Positions 1 to 7,688 are shown, numbered from the stretch's first letter. The stretch: DNA of 29,241 nucleotides from Myxococcales bacterium (GCA_007131745.1 SLPX01000321.1:1-29241), one strand, 5' to 3'. Numbers and translations are program-made. The notes: generated by a model not told the origin, from the letters alone.

Positions 1-3
1 AAA

Positions 4-1293
4 ATGAAAAAGCCGGGATGGGTCTTTTATGTGGGTGGTGTTTTCTTTGTTGTTTCGTCGCTATTCTGTGCGGGGTGTTCTTCGAGAAACATAGGCGCCT
101 TTAATTGTGGAAACGGCATAATCGAGCCTCAAGAGGTTTGCGACGGCTCGAATCTTGGGGGACAAACCTGTGTCACGGTCGGCTATTCCGGCGGAGGCAA
201 CCTTGCATGTTTGCCGGATTGCTTGGGGTTCGACACATCCGGATGCGTGAAGTGGCAATCGATCTCGGTCGGGGAGAATCACACGTGTGCGGTGCGGAGA
301 AGCGATGAAACCGCCTGGTGCTGGGGGTATGGCTGGGATGGACAACTGGGATACGGAGAACCAAAGCATGATTACGACGGAACAACTCCTGTTCAAGTGG
401 CCGGCATGACGGATGTAGTCAGCATTTCCGCGGGAAAGAAACACACCTGTGCTGTAAAAAGTGATGGCACAGCATGGTGCTGGGGAGCAAATTTTTTCGG
501 TCAACTGGGCGTGGAGGCAGGTGGGAAAAGAATTACGCCGGTGAGAATACGCGGCCTGACGGATGTAACGGAGATTTCATGCGGTGAATATCATACATGT
601 GCTGTTCAAAAAGACCGGACAGCTTGGTGCTGGGGTTACAATGCCTCCGGTCAACTGGGAGATGGGACAAAAATCACAAGGACCAGACCGGTGCCAATCC
701 TGGATGATGTGATCCGGATATCAGCTGGAGGGAAGCCGCCTTGCGCAGTGACGAGCGATGGAACCGCATGGTGCTGGGGATGGACTGATCGTGACCAAAC
801 CATAGATGGGATTGTATACAAAAAATACACTCCAACGCCGATTCTGGAGGATGCTGCAGCGATATCAGCCGGCGATTATTACACCTGTATTGTAAAGCGG
901 GATAGAACCGTATGGTGCCGAGGATGGGGCAATGAAGATTCAAAAGTGGAAGTACCATCGTACCACGTCGACACACCGGTCAAAATTCTGGAAAATGTAG
1001 CTGCTGTATCAGTTGGAAGCAGCCACACGTGCGCGATCAAAGCCGACGGAAAACCTTGGTGCTGGGGGTATAATTGGTACGGTCAGTTGGGAGATAGGAC
1101 AAGTGAACATCGAAACTTGCCGGTGTCTGTGTCCGGACTTGCAGATGTAACCGAAATTGCCGGCGGCCATCATAATACTTGTGCAATGAAGAGTAACGGC
1201 AGTGTCTGGTGCTGGGGAAAAAACAGTTACGGTAAGCTTGGAGATGGGACGCAAGAACACAAAAAGGCTCCCGTTCAAGTTCTGTGGCTGTAA
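4..1293 (+). CDS. RCC1-repeat propeller lipoprotein, exported
   Basis: 429 residues. A hydrophobic signal segment (about 6-22) ends at CAGC, so Cys25 is a plausible though imperfect lipidation site (Cys rather than Leu/Val at -3). Residues 35-81 form a Cys-rich module beginning CGNGIIEPQEVCD, the 'Myxococcus cysteine-rich repeat' type. From about residue 83 there are seven RCC1-type units, each pairing an [HY]TCAV-like strand with W-C-W-G followed by a GQLG-like turn. The WCWG positions are near 105, 157, 208, 256, 304 (degenerate, WCRG), 352 and 402. Seven units is the number needed for one closed propeller. Each blade carries two Cys, which fits periplasmic or surface disulfides. RCC1 propellers generally bind proteins or ligands; no substrate can be inferred. 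The start is ATG at 4, three bases into the window, so the promoter is not visible. Confidence 0.85.
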   Translation: MKKPGWVFYVGGVFFVVSSLFCAGCSSRNIGAFNCGNGIIEPQEVCDGSNLGGQTCVTVGYSGGGNLACLPDCLGFDTSGCVKWQSISVGENHTCAVRRSDETAWCWGYGWDGQLGYGEPKHDYDGTTPVQVAGMTDVVSISAGKKHTCAVKSDGTAWCWGANFFGQLGVEAGGKRITPVRIRGLTDVTEISCGEYHTCAVQKDRTAWCWGYNASGQLGDGTKITRTRPVPILDDVIRISAGGKPPCAVTSDGTAWCWGWTDRDQTIDGIVYKKYTPTPILEDAAAISAGDYYTCIVKRDRTVWCRGWGNEDSKVEVPSYHVDTPVKILENVAAVSVGSSHTCAIKADGKPWCWGYNWYGQLGDRTSEHRNLPVSVSGLADVTEIAGGHHNTCAMKSNGSVWCWGKNSYGKLGDGTQEHKKAPVQVLWL

Positions 1294-1323
1294 ACAGTTT
1301 TAACTGAAATCGTTAACAGGAAA

Positions 1324-1364
1324 GAATCAATAGACGGGGACAGCGGATGATTCCGTTATTTTTG
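1324..1364 (+). terminator. Weak hairpin with T-rich tail after the RCC1 gene
   Basis: GAATCA (1324-1329) and TGATTC (1348-1353) can pair as a 6-bp stem with an 18-nt loop, followed by a T-rich run (1356-1363). The stem is AT-rich and the loop is large, so this is at best a weak terminator. The remainder of the 1294-1474 gap shows no gene. Confidence 0.25.
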
Positions 1365-1474
1365 TTATCCTGTCATTCTGCTTTTTTGTGTGTTAGACAC
1401 ATGAATCAAATGGAAACCCGTGTCCGACTCTCGGAGAAGCGGGTGAATGCAGGAACAAAAGAAAGGATGGTTTG

Positions 1475-2095
1475 ATGATCGACAATTTTGAAATGCAAAG
1501 GAGGTATTTCACGGTTCAACTGGAGAAGTTCCTGAAAAAACCGGAGCTTCACAGGGCCATGATAAGAGATTGCGAACATTACCTGAAAACGCTTGAGGAG
1601 ACTGGGTCGGTAGGCGCGTTTACCCGGAAAATCCAGCAGACGGGAAACATGGTTTCAACGGCCAAGGCCAACGTTCGGGATCGGTACGAAAACAGGATGG
1701 TTGTTTACGAGAAGTTGAATCACGATAAAAAGGTGCTGGAGGACAGGTTGAGGTTGGAGATCGTGGAACGCGCACAAACGCATGGTGAGCTGACCGTAAA
1801 AATCGAAGAATTCGAGAGGGAGAGCAAACTTACATTCAACGAAAACAAGGCCCTGAACTCGTTCAACCTGATGATGCACGCGTTGTTTCAACTCTGCGTG
1901 GAACCCCCCGGCTCCAATGGGGAAGGAAGAGAACTTGCCAATTTCCGGCAATACTGGGGCGAGTTAAAAGAAGCGGATCCCGAAGTCTCGTGGGAAAAAA
2001 TCATGACCCACAATGCGTATCGAGACAGGATTCCTTTTACCGATGCACAGATGGCTTTTCTTGAAGCCAGGTTCAGGGAGGTGAGCTGTGGATAG
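1475..2095 (+). CDS. Unrecognised coiled-coil protein (206 aa)
   Basis: I do not recognise this family. The protein has no signal peptide or membrane segment. It is highly charged and appears almost wholly helical. Roughly residues 50-135 have the heptad-like Glu/Lys/Leu/Arg pattern of a coiled coil (around VLEDRLRLEIVERAQTHGEL and the following KIEEFERE). The C-terminal third (about 140-200) is richer in aromatics and looks globular. The start is ATG 1475, because AAAGGA at 1462-1467 lies 7 nt upstream; a TTG one codon earlier is less likely. Its end overlaps the next gene by 8 nt, so the two are probably translationally coupled and their products may form a complex. Cytoplasmic location is inferred. 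Confidence 0.8.
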   Translation: MIDNFEMQRRYFTVQLEKFLKKPELHRAMIRDCEHYLKTLEETGSVGAFTRKIQQTGNMVSTAKANVRDRYENRMVVYEKLNHDKKVLEDRLRLEIVERAQTHGELTVKIEEFERESKLTFNENKALNSFNLMMHALFQLCVEPPGSNGEGRELANFRQYWGELKEADPEVSWEKIMTHNAYRDRIPFTDAQMAFLEARFREVSCG

Positions 2096-3143
2096 TACAC
2101 TCAAGCAGATGTTGGACGGTTTTTGGTTTTCCATCCGGAATTACAAGCAAAGCCTTGGGCCGAAAAATGCAAAAATTATCGCCGCTGAAGAGATGATGAA
2201 CAAGCTTACGGCAAAGGCGGAGGGCGGAGCCGACATGGCCGCTATCAGCATGGATCCGGATTTCGGCAATGTAGCCGGGCTTTTGGGTGAACTTGCATCC
2301 GAACCGCCTCTGCCGCCGGAGGAACTGGATAACATGGTTCAAAGCGGAGAACTTTCCGCGGACGGCGAAGTGCCGGACGCGAGCGTTCCGGCCGCGGGAT
2401 ACCACATGGCTTTCGACGCTCTTCCGCCCGACAGTAAAGAGGAGCAGAGAAAATACTATGAGCGTATCTTCCAGTTGGAGGCTCAGGCTGAAAACGCGAT
2501 TCATTTCAATGCCATGTTGATGGAGGACACGGTTCTCCTGGACATGACCCGTGAGCCACTGAAAGAAATCGCTGTAAAAGCCATTGAGCAGGCCAAAGAA
2601 ACCTATTCGCCGACAGTTGATTTTCAGCAGAATCTAGCGATTCAAACATACGAACGTGTCCAAACAGTTGCAGAATTGGAGTTCGAGGGAACAAAGATGG
2701 CCGAGCTTTCCAATGCCGAGCATGTATGGGATGCTCTGTACCTGGAGGTAATCGGGCTTCTCCCCGCTTGCGCCCAGGCGATCGAGGCTTTCGGACCCAA
2801 CAAGGAGAGAGTGGAAAAACTGCAAAGAAGCCACCGGTTCATGGCCGATTTCATGGGAATCACCTGGGGTGATGTTTTTGCGGATGGACGGTACGTGCAC
2901 TTTTGGAACAATGTTCTTTGGCCCAAGGTGCCTGCTGCGAAAAAGCTTGCGAGGGGTGTGAACACTGCGGAGGGATGGAGGGATATGCTCAAAAACAAGT
3001 TCTACGATCCTTTTGTGAAAGAACAACCGGTGCAATCGGATCCGGAGAGAGCCAGGGTCAGGTTCTGGAGAACCGAATATTATTCACGCCACACTATGCA
3101 GTTGTTGAACAATCCGCCCAGGCCGGAAATCGTCAAAACCTAA
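2088..3143 (+). CDS. Unrecognised helical protein (351 aa)
   Basis: No family is recognised. It is an acidic, mostly helical soluble protein with no signal peptide. An Ala/Pro/Glu-rich, probably disordered stretch (about residues 50-105, including EPPLPPEELD) separates a short N-terminal helical part from a larger C-terminal domain. The C-terminal domain has many aromatics (for example HVWDALYLEVIGLLP, FWNNVLWPKV and RFWRTEYYSRHTMQLL). Translation starts at GTG 2088, inside the end of the upstream gene, with GGGAGGT immediately upstream; the overlap argues for obligatory co-expression. The next gene, a methyltransferase, follows 46 nt downstream. No catalytic motif is visible. Confidence 0.8.
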   Translation: MDSTLKQMLDGFWFSIRNYKQSLGPKNAKIIAAEEMMNKLTAKAEGGADMAAISMDPDFGNVAGLLGELASEPPLPPEELDNMVQSGELSADGEVPDASVPAAGYHMAFDALPPDSKEEQRKYYERIFQLEAQAENAIHFNAMLMEDTVLLDMTREPLKEIAVKAIEQAKETYSPTVDFQQNLAIQTYERVQTVAELEFEGTKMAELSNAEHVWDALYLEVIGLLPACAQAIEAFGPNKERVEKLQRSHRFMADFMGITWGDVFADGRYVHFWNNVLWPKVPAAKKLARGVNTAEGWRDMLKNKFYDPFVKEQPVQSDPERARVRFWRTEYYSRHTMQLLNNPPRPEIVKT

Positions 3144-3189
3144 TAGGCCATCCTCTTTCCGGCAGAACTATTTTCATGGAGGTTGAGCC

Positions 3190-3942
3190 GTGTCTTTTTA
3201 TGAAGAGTTTTACCGCCACTACGATGCGGTTTTTCCTGTTGGAAAGGAAAAGCTGAACTTCTTGAAAGATATTTTCGTCGACTTACCTGCAGGAGCGGCC
3301 TTGTTGGACATCGGGTGCGGCACGGGAGGGTATACGATCGAACTGGGCGGTCTGGGCTATCACGTTGTGGGGATTGACCTGGAACCAGCCATGTTGCAAC
3401 AGGCGGTCGAAAAAGGGAAAAAAGTCAGGAGCTACGCTCAATTCAAGCAAATCGACATGATGAATTTGGATTCGCTTTGTTCCCGACCTTGTTTTTCGGG
3501 TGTGTTCAGTTACGGAAATGTGTTCGCACATCTCAGAAACGAGCAAGAAGTGTCGGAATTATGCCGAAAAATCAACGGAGTGATGCATGCCGGCACCGTG
3601 CTTGCAGTGCAGATAGTCAATTACGACAGGGTGGTCGAACATAAGGTACGGGAGCTTCCCACTATAGAGAACAAGGAAGAAGGAGTTAAACTGGTCCGGC
3701 GCTATAAACACAGGGATGACGGAATGATAGATTTCTCCACCGACTTGATTGTGCAGGGCAGTGATGGAGAGAAGAAGTTTGCAAACAGCATTCCGCTTTA
3801 CCCGCTGAGAAGCCGGGAATTTTTGAGCATATTGAGCAAATCGGGTTTCGAGCAGGTTGAAACTTTCGGCGACTTCAAGAAAAGCTCTTTCAAGCCGGAC
3901 GAGTCATTCCACCTCGTGTTAAAAGCCTGCAATAAAAGCTGA
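3190..3942 (+). CDS. Class I SAM-dependent methyltransferase
   Basis: 250 residues with the class I methyltransferase Rossmann fold. Motif I is LLDIGCGTGGYTIEL (about 38-52), which binds S-adenosylmethionine. The acidic end of strand 2 is GIDLEPAML (61-69), where Asp63 should bind the ribose hydroxyls, and a motif-IV-like strand is FSYGNVFAHL (about 106-115). It resembles the Methyltransf_25/11 group, whose substrates vary widely, so the substrate is unknown. The start is GTG 3190 preceded by TGGAGG. It is the third gene of the unit with the two unrecognised proteins, so those proteins, or something they bind, are possible partners. It ends 5 nt before the convergent mgtE stop. Confidence 0.85.
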   Translation: MSFYEEFYRHYDAVFPVGKEKLNFLKDIFVDLPAGAALLDIGCGTGGYTIELGGLGYHVVGIDLEPAMLQQAVEKGKKVRSYAQFKQIDMMNLDSLCSRPCFSGVFSYGNVFAHLRNEQEVSELCRKINGVMHAGTVLAVQIVNYDRVVEHKVRELPTIENKEEGVKLVRRYKHRDDGMIDFSTDLIVQGSDGEKKFANSIPLYPLRSREFLSILSKSGFEQVETFGDFKKSSFKPDESFHLVLKACNKS

Positions 3943-3947
3943 AAAAA

Positions 3948-5327
3948 TCAAACGCCCAGGATCATTTTCACAATCATAAAGTACAAGAAAAGGCCGGTAA
4001 TATCCACGACCGTGGTCAATGCCGGGCTGGCAACCACCGCGGGATCCATCTTGAAGCGGGCCGCGGTCATGGGAAGCAGGGCGCCGATCATCGTGGAAGT
4101 CACCACCTGAAGGCCGAGCGCTGCTGAGACAGCAACTCCCACCAACGTGGGAGTGACGCCTTCCGGTAGACTGGATCCTCCTGCAAAAAACGCCACCCGG
4201 GCAAAGGCAAGCGCGGACAAAACCAGGCCCAGGGGCAAGGCCACCTTCAATTCTTTGTATATCACACGAAATATGTCTCTTGGTTTGATTTCTTCCAGCG
4301 CCAGCGCCCTTACCACCAGGGTGGCGGCCTGGGATCCGGTGTTTCCGCCGGTATCTGCCAGCATCGGCATGAAGGTAGCAAGAACTGCAAACTGGAGTAA
4401 AAGCCCTTCAAAACTCTGTACAATGAAACCGGAGATCATGCCCAGCCCGGCCAATATCACGATCCAGACCACCCTTTTACGGAAATGACCCCATGATGAA
4501 GTTCTCATGTACATGCCGGGTTCATGCGAACCGCGGATGGCCATGAGTTTTTCGATATCCTCGGTTTGTTCCTGGGTTATGATGTCCATCGCGTCATCAT
4601 AGGTAACGATGCCCACCAGTACGTTGTTTCCGTTTACTACCGGCAGAGCGAGGAGATCGTATTTCTGGATCATTCTGGCGGCGACTTCCTGGTCGTCCGT
4701 GGCTCGGGCGTATATTGTCTGCCTGTTCATAATGTCTGCAATTTGTGTCTCCGGCATGGCAAGAATCAGATCCTTGAGAGACACGAATCCGATGAGCCTC
4801 CTGAGACCGTCCAGCACGTAGGCATAGTAGATAGTTTCCTTGTCCGGAGCTTCCAATCGTATCTTTGCGATGGCTTCCGCCGTGGTGAGAGTGGGAGAGA
4901 GAGAAATGTAGTCCGAGGTCATCACGGCCCCGGCGGTTTCCTCTTCGTAGGATGACAGCCTGCGAATATCCTCCCGCTCGGCCTTGGCCATCGCCCCCAG
5001 AACGATCTCCCTTTTTTGGGGAGGCAAGCGTTGTACAAGGTCGACCCGCTCATCCGGCGGCATCTCGGTCAGAAAGTCCGCCAGTTCTTTTTTGGACATG
5101 GTCTCTGAAAGCTCGACCTGTTGATCCACCTCCAGGTGACCGAAGATCTCGATCTGCAGATCCGGATCGCAAGTCTTGAGCACGGCCCAGACTTCAGCAG
5201 GCTCCAGCTCGGCCAAAAAAGTACTCAAGTCCGCGGGGTGCGTGCCGGTGCAGATTTCGCGAAGTTTTTCCTTGTTTTCGGAAGAAATAAACTCCCGCAA
5301 GCTTGAAGCATTCAAGGAACTTTGCAT
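3948..5327 (-). CDS. mgtE: Magnesium channel/transporter MgtE
   Basis: 459 residues with the full MgtE architecture. The N-terminal MgtE_N helical superhelix spans about residues 15-125 (repeated acidic helices such as LAELEPAEVWAVL and LTEMPPDERVDLVQRLPPQKRE). A CBS pair spans about 130-255. A C-terminal five-helix membrane domain follows from about 285 to the end, with the signature GNTGSQAATLVVRALALEEI and the conserved DPAVVASPALTTVVDITGL segment, whose acidic residues line the Mg2+ path. In characterised MgtE proteins, Mg2+ bound between the CBS and N domains closes the pore. The start is ATG 5327 with GGAGG at 5334-5338. That ribosome-binding site lies in a structured leader with its own small ORF, which suggests translational control in addition to channel gating. 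Confidence 0.95.
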   Translation of the reverse strand: MQSSLNASSLREFISSENKEKLREICTGTHPADLSTFLAELEPAEVWAVLKTCDPDLQIEIFGHLEVDQQVELSETMSKKELADFLTEMPPDERVDLVQRLPPQKREIVLGAMAKAEREDIRRLSSYEEETAGAVMTSDYISLSPTLTTAEAIAKIRLEAPDKETIYYAYVLDGLRRLIGFVSLKDLILAMPETQIADIMNRQTIYARATDDQEVAARMIQKYDLLALPVVNGNNVLVGIVTYDDAMDIITQEQTEDIEKLMAIRGSHEPGMYMRTSSWGHFRKRVVWIVILAGLGMISGFIVQSFEGLLLQFAVLATFMPMLADTGGNTGSQAATLVVRALALEEIKPRDIFRVIYKELKVALPLGLVLSALAFARVAFFAGGSSLPEGVTPTLVGVAVSAALGLQVVTSTMIGALLPMTAARFKMDPAVVASPALTTVVDITGLFLYFMIVKMILGV

Positions 5328-5330
5328 GGC

Positions 5331-5414
5331 CTGCCTCCTCTTACTGCCGCGTTGTCAACCGCGGCCGGAGGCAGATCCAGGCGACACATTACGCCTGCAG
5401 GAATCCTCCGGCCG
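5331..5414 (-). promoter_or_regulatory. Putative translational attenuator of mgtE: two mutually exclusive hairpins
   Basis: In the minus-strand transcript, segment 1 (5414-5405) and segment 2 (5371-5362) are perfectly complementary over 10 bp (CGGCCGGAGG with CCTCCGGCCG, loop 33 nt). Part of segment 2 and the bases before it (5374-5367, transcript CTGCCTCC) are also perfectly complementary to the mgtE Shine-Dalgarno region (5338-5331, transcript GGAGGCAG). That second fold is extended by a nested 6-bp stem, 5365-5360 with 5351-5346 (GCCGCG/CGCGGC). The two folds share bases and cannot coexist. Segment 1 lies in the last codons of the leader ORF, so a ribosome finishing the leader would mask it, at least partly, and favour hiding of the mgtE start. 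Pairing is read directly from the sequence; regulation is inferred. Confidence 0.6.
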
Positions 5415-5502
5415 ATTCAGGTCGCGGCGAGTCGGGATAAGGGTCGGGATCTTCGGCTTCACACAAGGTCAAGCCGGTGCCGGGTCCATCGTTTTGATTC
5501 AT
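5389..5502 (-). CDS. Small acidic/proline leader peptide upstream of mgtE (37 aa)
   Basis: ATG 5502 is preceded by GAGG (5510-5513) at 7 nt and ends at TAA 5389, 61 nt before the mgtE ATG. The peptide begins MNQNDGPGTG and contains EDPDPYPDSPRPE at residues 17-29. Alternating acidic residues and prolines near the start of a nascent chain are known to destabilise translating ribosomes when Mg2+ is low; in E. coli the MgtL leader (MEPDPTP...) uses this to induce mgtA. Here the string sits directly upstream of an Mg2+ transporter gene, and the following codons (about 30-33) form arm 1 of the attenuator. The ORF is short, so coding is inferred from its ribosome-binding site, composition and position. 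I know of no family name. Confidence 0.6.
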   Translation of the reverse strand: MNQNDGPGTGLTLCEAEDPDPYPDSPRPESAGGFLQA

Positions 5503-5566
5503 CAAAATACCTCTTTTTTACCTTTTCCCGGCATACCCCTGCCGGGCGTATCTTGAATGCGTGGAT

Positions 5567-5593
5567 ATTTTACCATATACTGAAAAGAGTCAA
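5567..5593 (-). promoter_or_regulatory. Candidate sigma70-type promoter for the leader ORF and mgtE
   Basis: On the minus strand there is TTGACT (5593-5588) and TAAAAT (5572-5567). The hexamers match consensus at five of six positions each, but the spacer is 15 bp, shorter than ideal. Transcription would start near 5560, giving about 58 nt before the leader ATG. That stretch contains a further hairpin, CCCGGC/GCCGGG (5546-5541 with 5532-5527). Confidence 0.4.
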
Positions 5594-5770
5594 GCCGAAA
5601 CTAAACCAAGATTTCACAAAAATCACGAACATCCACCACCGGAAAACATGAAATTTTCCTGCACAATTGCAATTCAGGGTTAAAGGTCTTTTTGTGAACA
5701 AAAAGAAGAGGTTCGACTCGCAAAAAACGAGTAAAAACCAACTTTTTCTGCTCAAATTATGTGCAAACCA
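5594..5770. other. AT-rich divergent intergenic region with inverted repeats
   Basis: Together with the mgtE leader this makes a 520-nt interval with no large gene. An 18-bp near-perfect palindrome lies at 5688-5705 (CTTTTTGT-GA-ACAAAAAG). A second inverted repeat is GGAAAA (5641-5646) with TTTTCC (5654-5659), and there is a small ACTCG...CGAGT stem near 5717-5733. These could be operators for the downstream kinase gene or for the mgtE leader. No protein or RNA gene is recognised here. Confidence 0.35.
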
Positions 5771-5799
5771 TTGGATTTGGAAATCGAATCGCCTATCAT
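5771..5799 (+). promoter_or_regulatory. Candidate promoter of the phosphofructokinase gene
   Basis: TTGGAT (5771-5776) and TATCAT (5794-5799) are separated by 17 bp. The -10 matches five of six consensus bases; the -35 keeps the TTG core. Transcription would start about 55 nt before the ATG at 5863. Confidence 0.4.
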
Positions 5800-5862
5800 G
5801 CGTGAGTTCTAACCTTCTACGAACAATGCGGTATCGTCCACTGCGGAGAAATGGAGTTTGGC

Positions 5863-7260
5863 ATGGCAAATAATAATCACGGTACAGCAGGATCGGCAGA
5901 CGGAAATTTCAAGGGTGATCGTGGAACAAAGATCGAACCGTCCGATCTGTCGGTTGAAATGCTGGGCGAGCCGAAGATTGAATCTCCTCTTACCCTCAAT
6001 TTCATTGAAGGCGACGAAATCGCTCCGTTCGTTCGAGAAGACGAGAGACTGCTCGTTGATGCGTCCCTGAGGAATCACCGCGAACACGCAAACCAAGGCA
6101 CGGAGCCCCTGTCATTTGAATTGGCCGGCCCCAGGGAGCGGATATATTTTGATCCGGCCAAGGTGAAGGCGGCCATGGTGACCTGCGGCGGACTTTGCCC
6201 GGGAATCAACAATGTGATCAGATCGCTTGTATTGCAACTCTGGCATCGGTACGGGGTCAGGTCCATTTTCGGAGTTCAATACGGGTACCAGGGGTTCATT
6301 CCCGGCTACGGCCATCCGTTTATTGAACTCACGCCGGATGCAGTGCTCGACATCCACCAACAAGGCGGAACCATGCTCGGCTCATCCAGGGGCGAGCAAC
6401 CAGTCGACGAGATCGTGGATTCACTTGAACGGCACAACATCAGGATACTTTTTACCATAGGAGGAGACGGCACCCTGCGCGGCGCGACGGCGATCAACAA
6501 GGAGATCAGGAAACGGGGACTTAAGATCGCTCTCATAGGCGTTCCCAAGACCATTGACAACGACATCCCGTTTGTAAGCCGGACATTCGGCCACGACACG
6601 GCAGTGGACCAGGCTACCAATGCCATTTGCGCGGCCCACGTCGAGTCAAAAGGAGCGCCGAACGGCGTCGGCGTCGTGAAGCTGATGGGCCGGCACTCAG
6701 GCTATATTGCTTGTGAATCATCTCTGGCCACCAGGGATGCCAATCTGGTTCTCATCCCTGAACAAAGGTTTGAACTGGAGGGTGAAAAAGGTGTATTCAC
6801 CTATATTCGCAGAAGACTGGAAATGCGCGGCCATGCAGTCATAGTGGTGGCCGAAGGGGCCGGGCAAGAGTTTTTTGATTCAAAAGGAAAAGAAGTCCAC
6901 GATGCTTCCGGTAACATAAAGCTCCAAGATATCGGAGTTTACCTGTCGCAGGCCATGAAGGAATACTTCCAAAAGGCCGGGGTTGAGATAAACCTGAAAT
7001 ACATAGATCCGAGCTACATCATCCGGGCCGCTCCGGCCAATTCCATGGACGCGATATTTTGCAACAATCTTGCCGAGCATGCTGCGCACGCAGCCATAGC
7101 CGGAAAAACCGGCATGGCAATCGGGCTCTGGCATGACCAGTTTACCCACCTGCCTTTGGGCGCTGCAGCAAGCCAACGCAAGGTCGTGGACCTGGAAGGC
7201 GAACTCTGGCGATCCACCCTTGAATCCACGGGCCAACCGCCGATTCTTCGCAACCGTTGA
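5863..7260 (+). CDS. 6-phosphofructokinase, ATP-type (plant/trypanosome-like clade)
   Basis: Phosphorylates fructose 6-phosphate to the 1,6-bisphosphate in glycolysis. Numbered from ATG 5863, the motifs are GGLCPGIN (about 109-116), GGDGTLRGA (about 200-208), PKTIDNDIP (about 228-236, catalytic Asp) and MGRHSGYIA (about 275-283). GGDG rather than GGDD at the nucleotide site indicates ATP use, and GGDGT together with PKTIDND is the combination seen in the ATP-dependent plant, trypanosomatid and related bacterial group rather than E. coli PfkA. It has 465 residues, with an N-terminal extension of about 100 residues before the core, usual for this group. ATG 5863 is preferred over ATG 5851 because GGAG at 5853-5856 lies 6 nt upstream. 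It is probably monocistronic. Confidence 0.9.
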   Translation: MANNNHGTAGSADGNFKGDRGTKIEPSDLSVEMLGEPKIESPLTLNFIEGDEIAPFVREDERLLVDASLRNHREHANQGTEPLSFELAGPRERIYFDPAKVKAAMVTCGGLCPGINNVIRSLVLQLWHRYGVRSIFGVQYGYQGFIPGYGHPFIELTPDAVLDIHQQGGTMLGSSRGEQPVDEIVDSLERHNIRILFTIGGDGTLRGATAINKEIRKRGLKIALIGVPKTIDNDIPFVSRTFGHDTAVDQATNAICAAHVESKGAPNGVGVVKLMGRHSGYIACESSLATRDANLVLIPEQRFELEGEKGVFTYIRRRLEMRGHAVIVVAEGAGQEFFDSKGKEVHDASGNIKLQDIGVYLSQAMKEYFQKAGVEINLKYIDPSYIIRAAPANSMDAIFCNNLAEHAAHAAIAGKTGMAIGLWHDQFTHLPLGAAASQRKVVDLEGELWRSTLESTGQPPILRNR

Positions 7261-7329
7261 ATGCGGGCCATTATAGCCGCAAGTAAGAGAATATTGTTGA
7301 TTCAGCATTGTGGCCAATCTTTTGAGAGT

Positions 7330-7349
7330 GTGCCTCTTTTGAAAGGCAC
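7330..7349 (+). terminator. Hairpin after the phosphofructokinase gene
   Basis: GTGCCT (7330-7335) pairs with AGGCAC (7344-7349) around an 8-nt loop, 70 nt after the stop codon. It is not followed by a T run, so intrinsic termination is unproven. It abuts the -35 box of the next gene. Confidence 0.3.
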
Positions 7350-7378
7350 TTGCAAACATGGGCAAGTTGCCATATACA
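7350..7378 (+). promoter_or_regulatory. Candidate promoter of the thioredoxin-like gene
   Basis: TTGCAA (7350-7355) and TATACA (7373-7378) with a 17-bp spacer. It predicts a leader of about 55 nt ending in AAGGAGG before ATG 7440. Confidence 0.5.
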
Positions 7379-7439
7379 AGAAAAGTGAAATTCACGATGA
7401 TAACATCAAGGATTCTCTGAACCCCTGAAGGAGGGAAGT

Positions 7440-7688
7440 ATGCAGATCAAAATTCTCGGAACAGGATGCAGGAAATGCAACAAGCTGGCGGATGCGGCAA
7501 ACGAAGCCGTCAAGATGAGCGGGATGGATGCCGAAGTTGTAAAGGTCGAAAAGATCGAAGAAATCATGAAATACGGCATCGCCATGACCCCCGGCCTTGT
7601 TTTTGACGAAAAAGTGGTGAGTACGGGTAAGGTTCCTTCGCCGGAAAAAATCGCATCCATGATAAAAGAGCATTCACAGGAAAAGTGA
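7440..7688 (+). CDS. Small thioredoxin/glutaredoxin-like protein (MTH895/TM0996 type)
   Basis: 82 residues, matching the short thioredoxin-like family known from archaeal MTH895 and Thermotoga TM0996. The redox motif GCRKC (Cys10, Cys13) follows the first strand MQIKILGTG. A cis-proline loop (MTPGLVFDEKVV, about 52-63) faces it, and a C-terminal helix closes the fold. It has no export signal, so it should act as a cytoplasmic thiol reductant or disulfide carrier; the partner is unknown. The start is ATG 7440 with a strong GAAGGAGG site. Genes of this family are often near thiol permeases or arsenic genes, but none adjoin it here. Confidence 0.85.
   Translation: MQIKILGTGCRKCNKLADAANEAVKMSGMDAEVVKVEKIEEIMKYGIAMTPGLVFDEKVVSTGKVPSPEKIASMIKEHSQEK

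Noticed and set aside
5328..5850. Known Mg2+ riboswitch (M-box/ykoK) upstream of mgtE
   Set aside because: I could not find the M-box core arrangement. The structures present are explained by a leader ORF plus two competing hairpins overlapping the ribosome-binding site.
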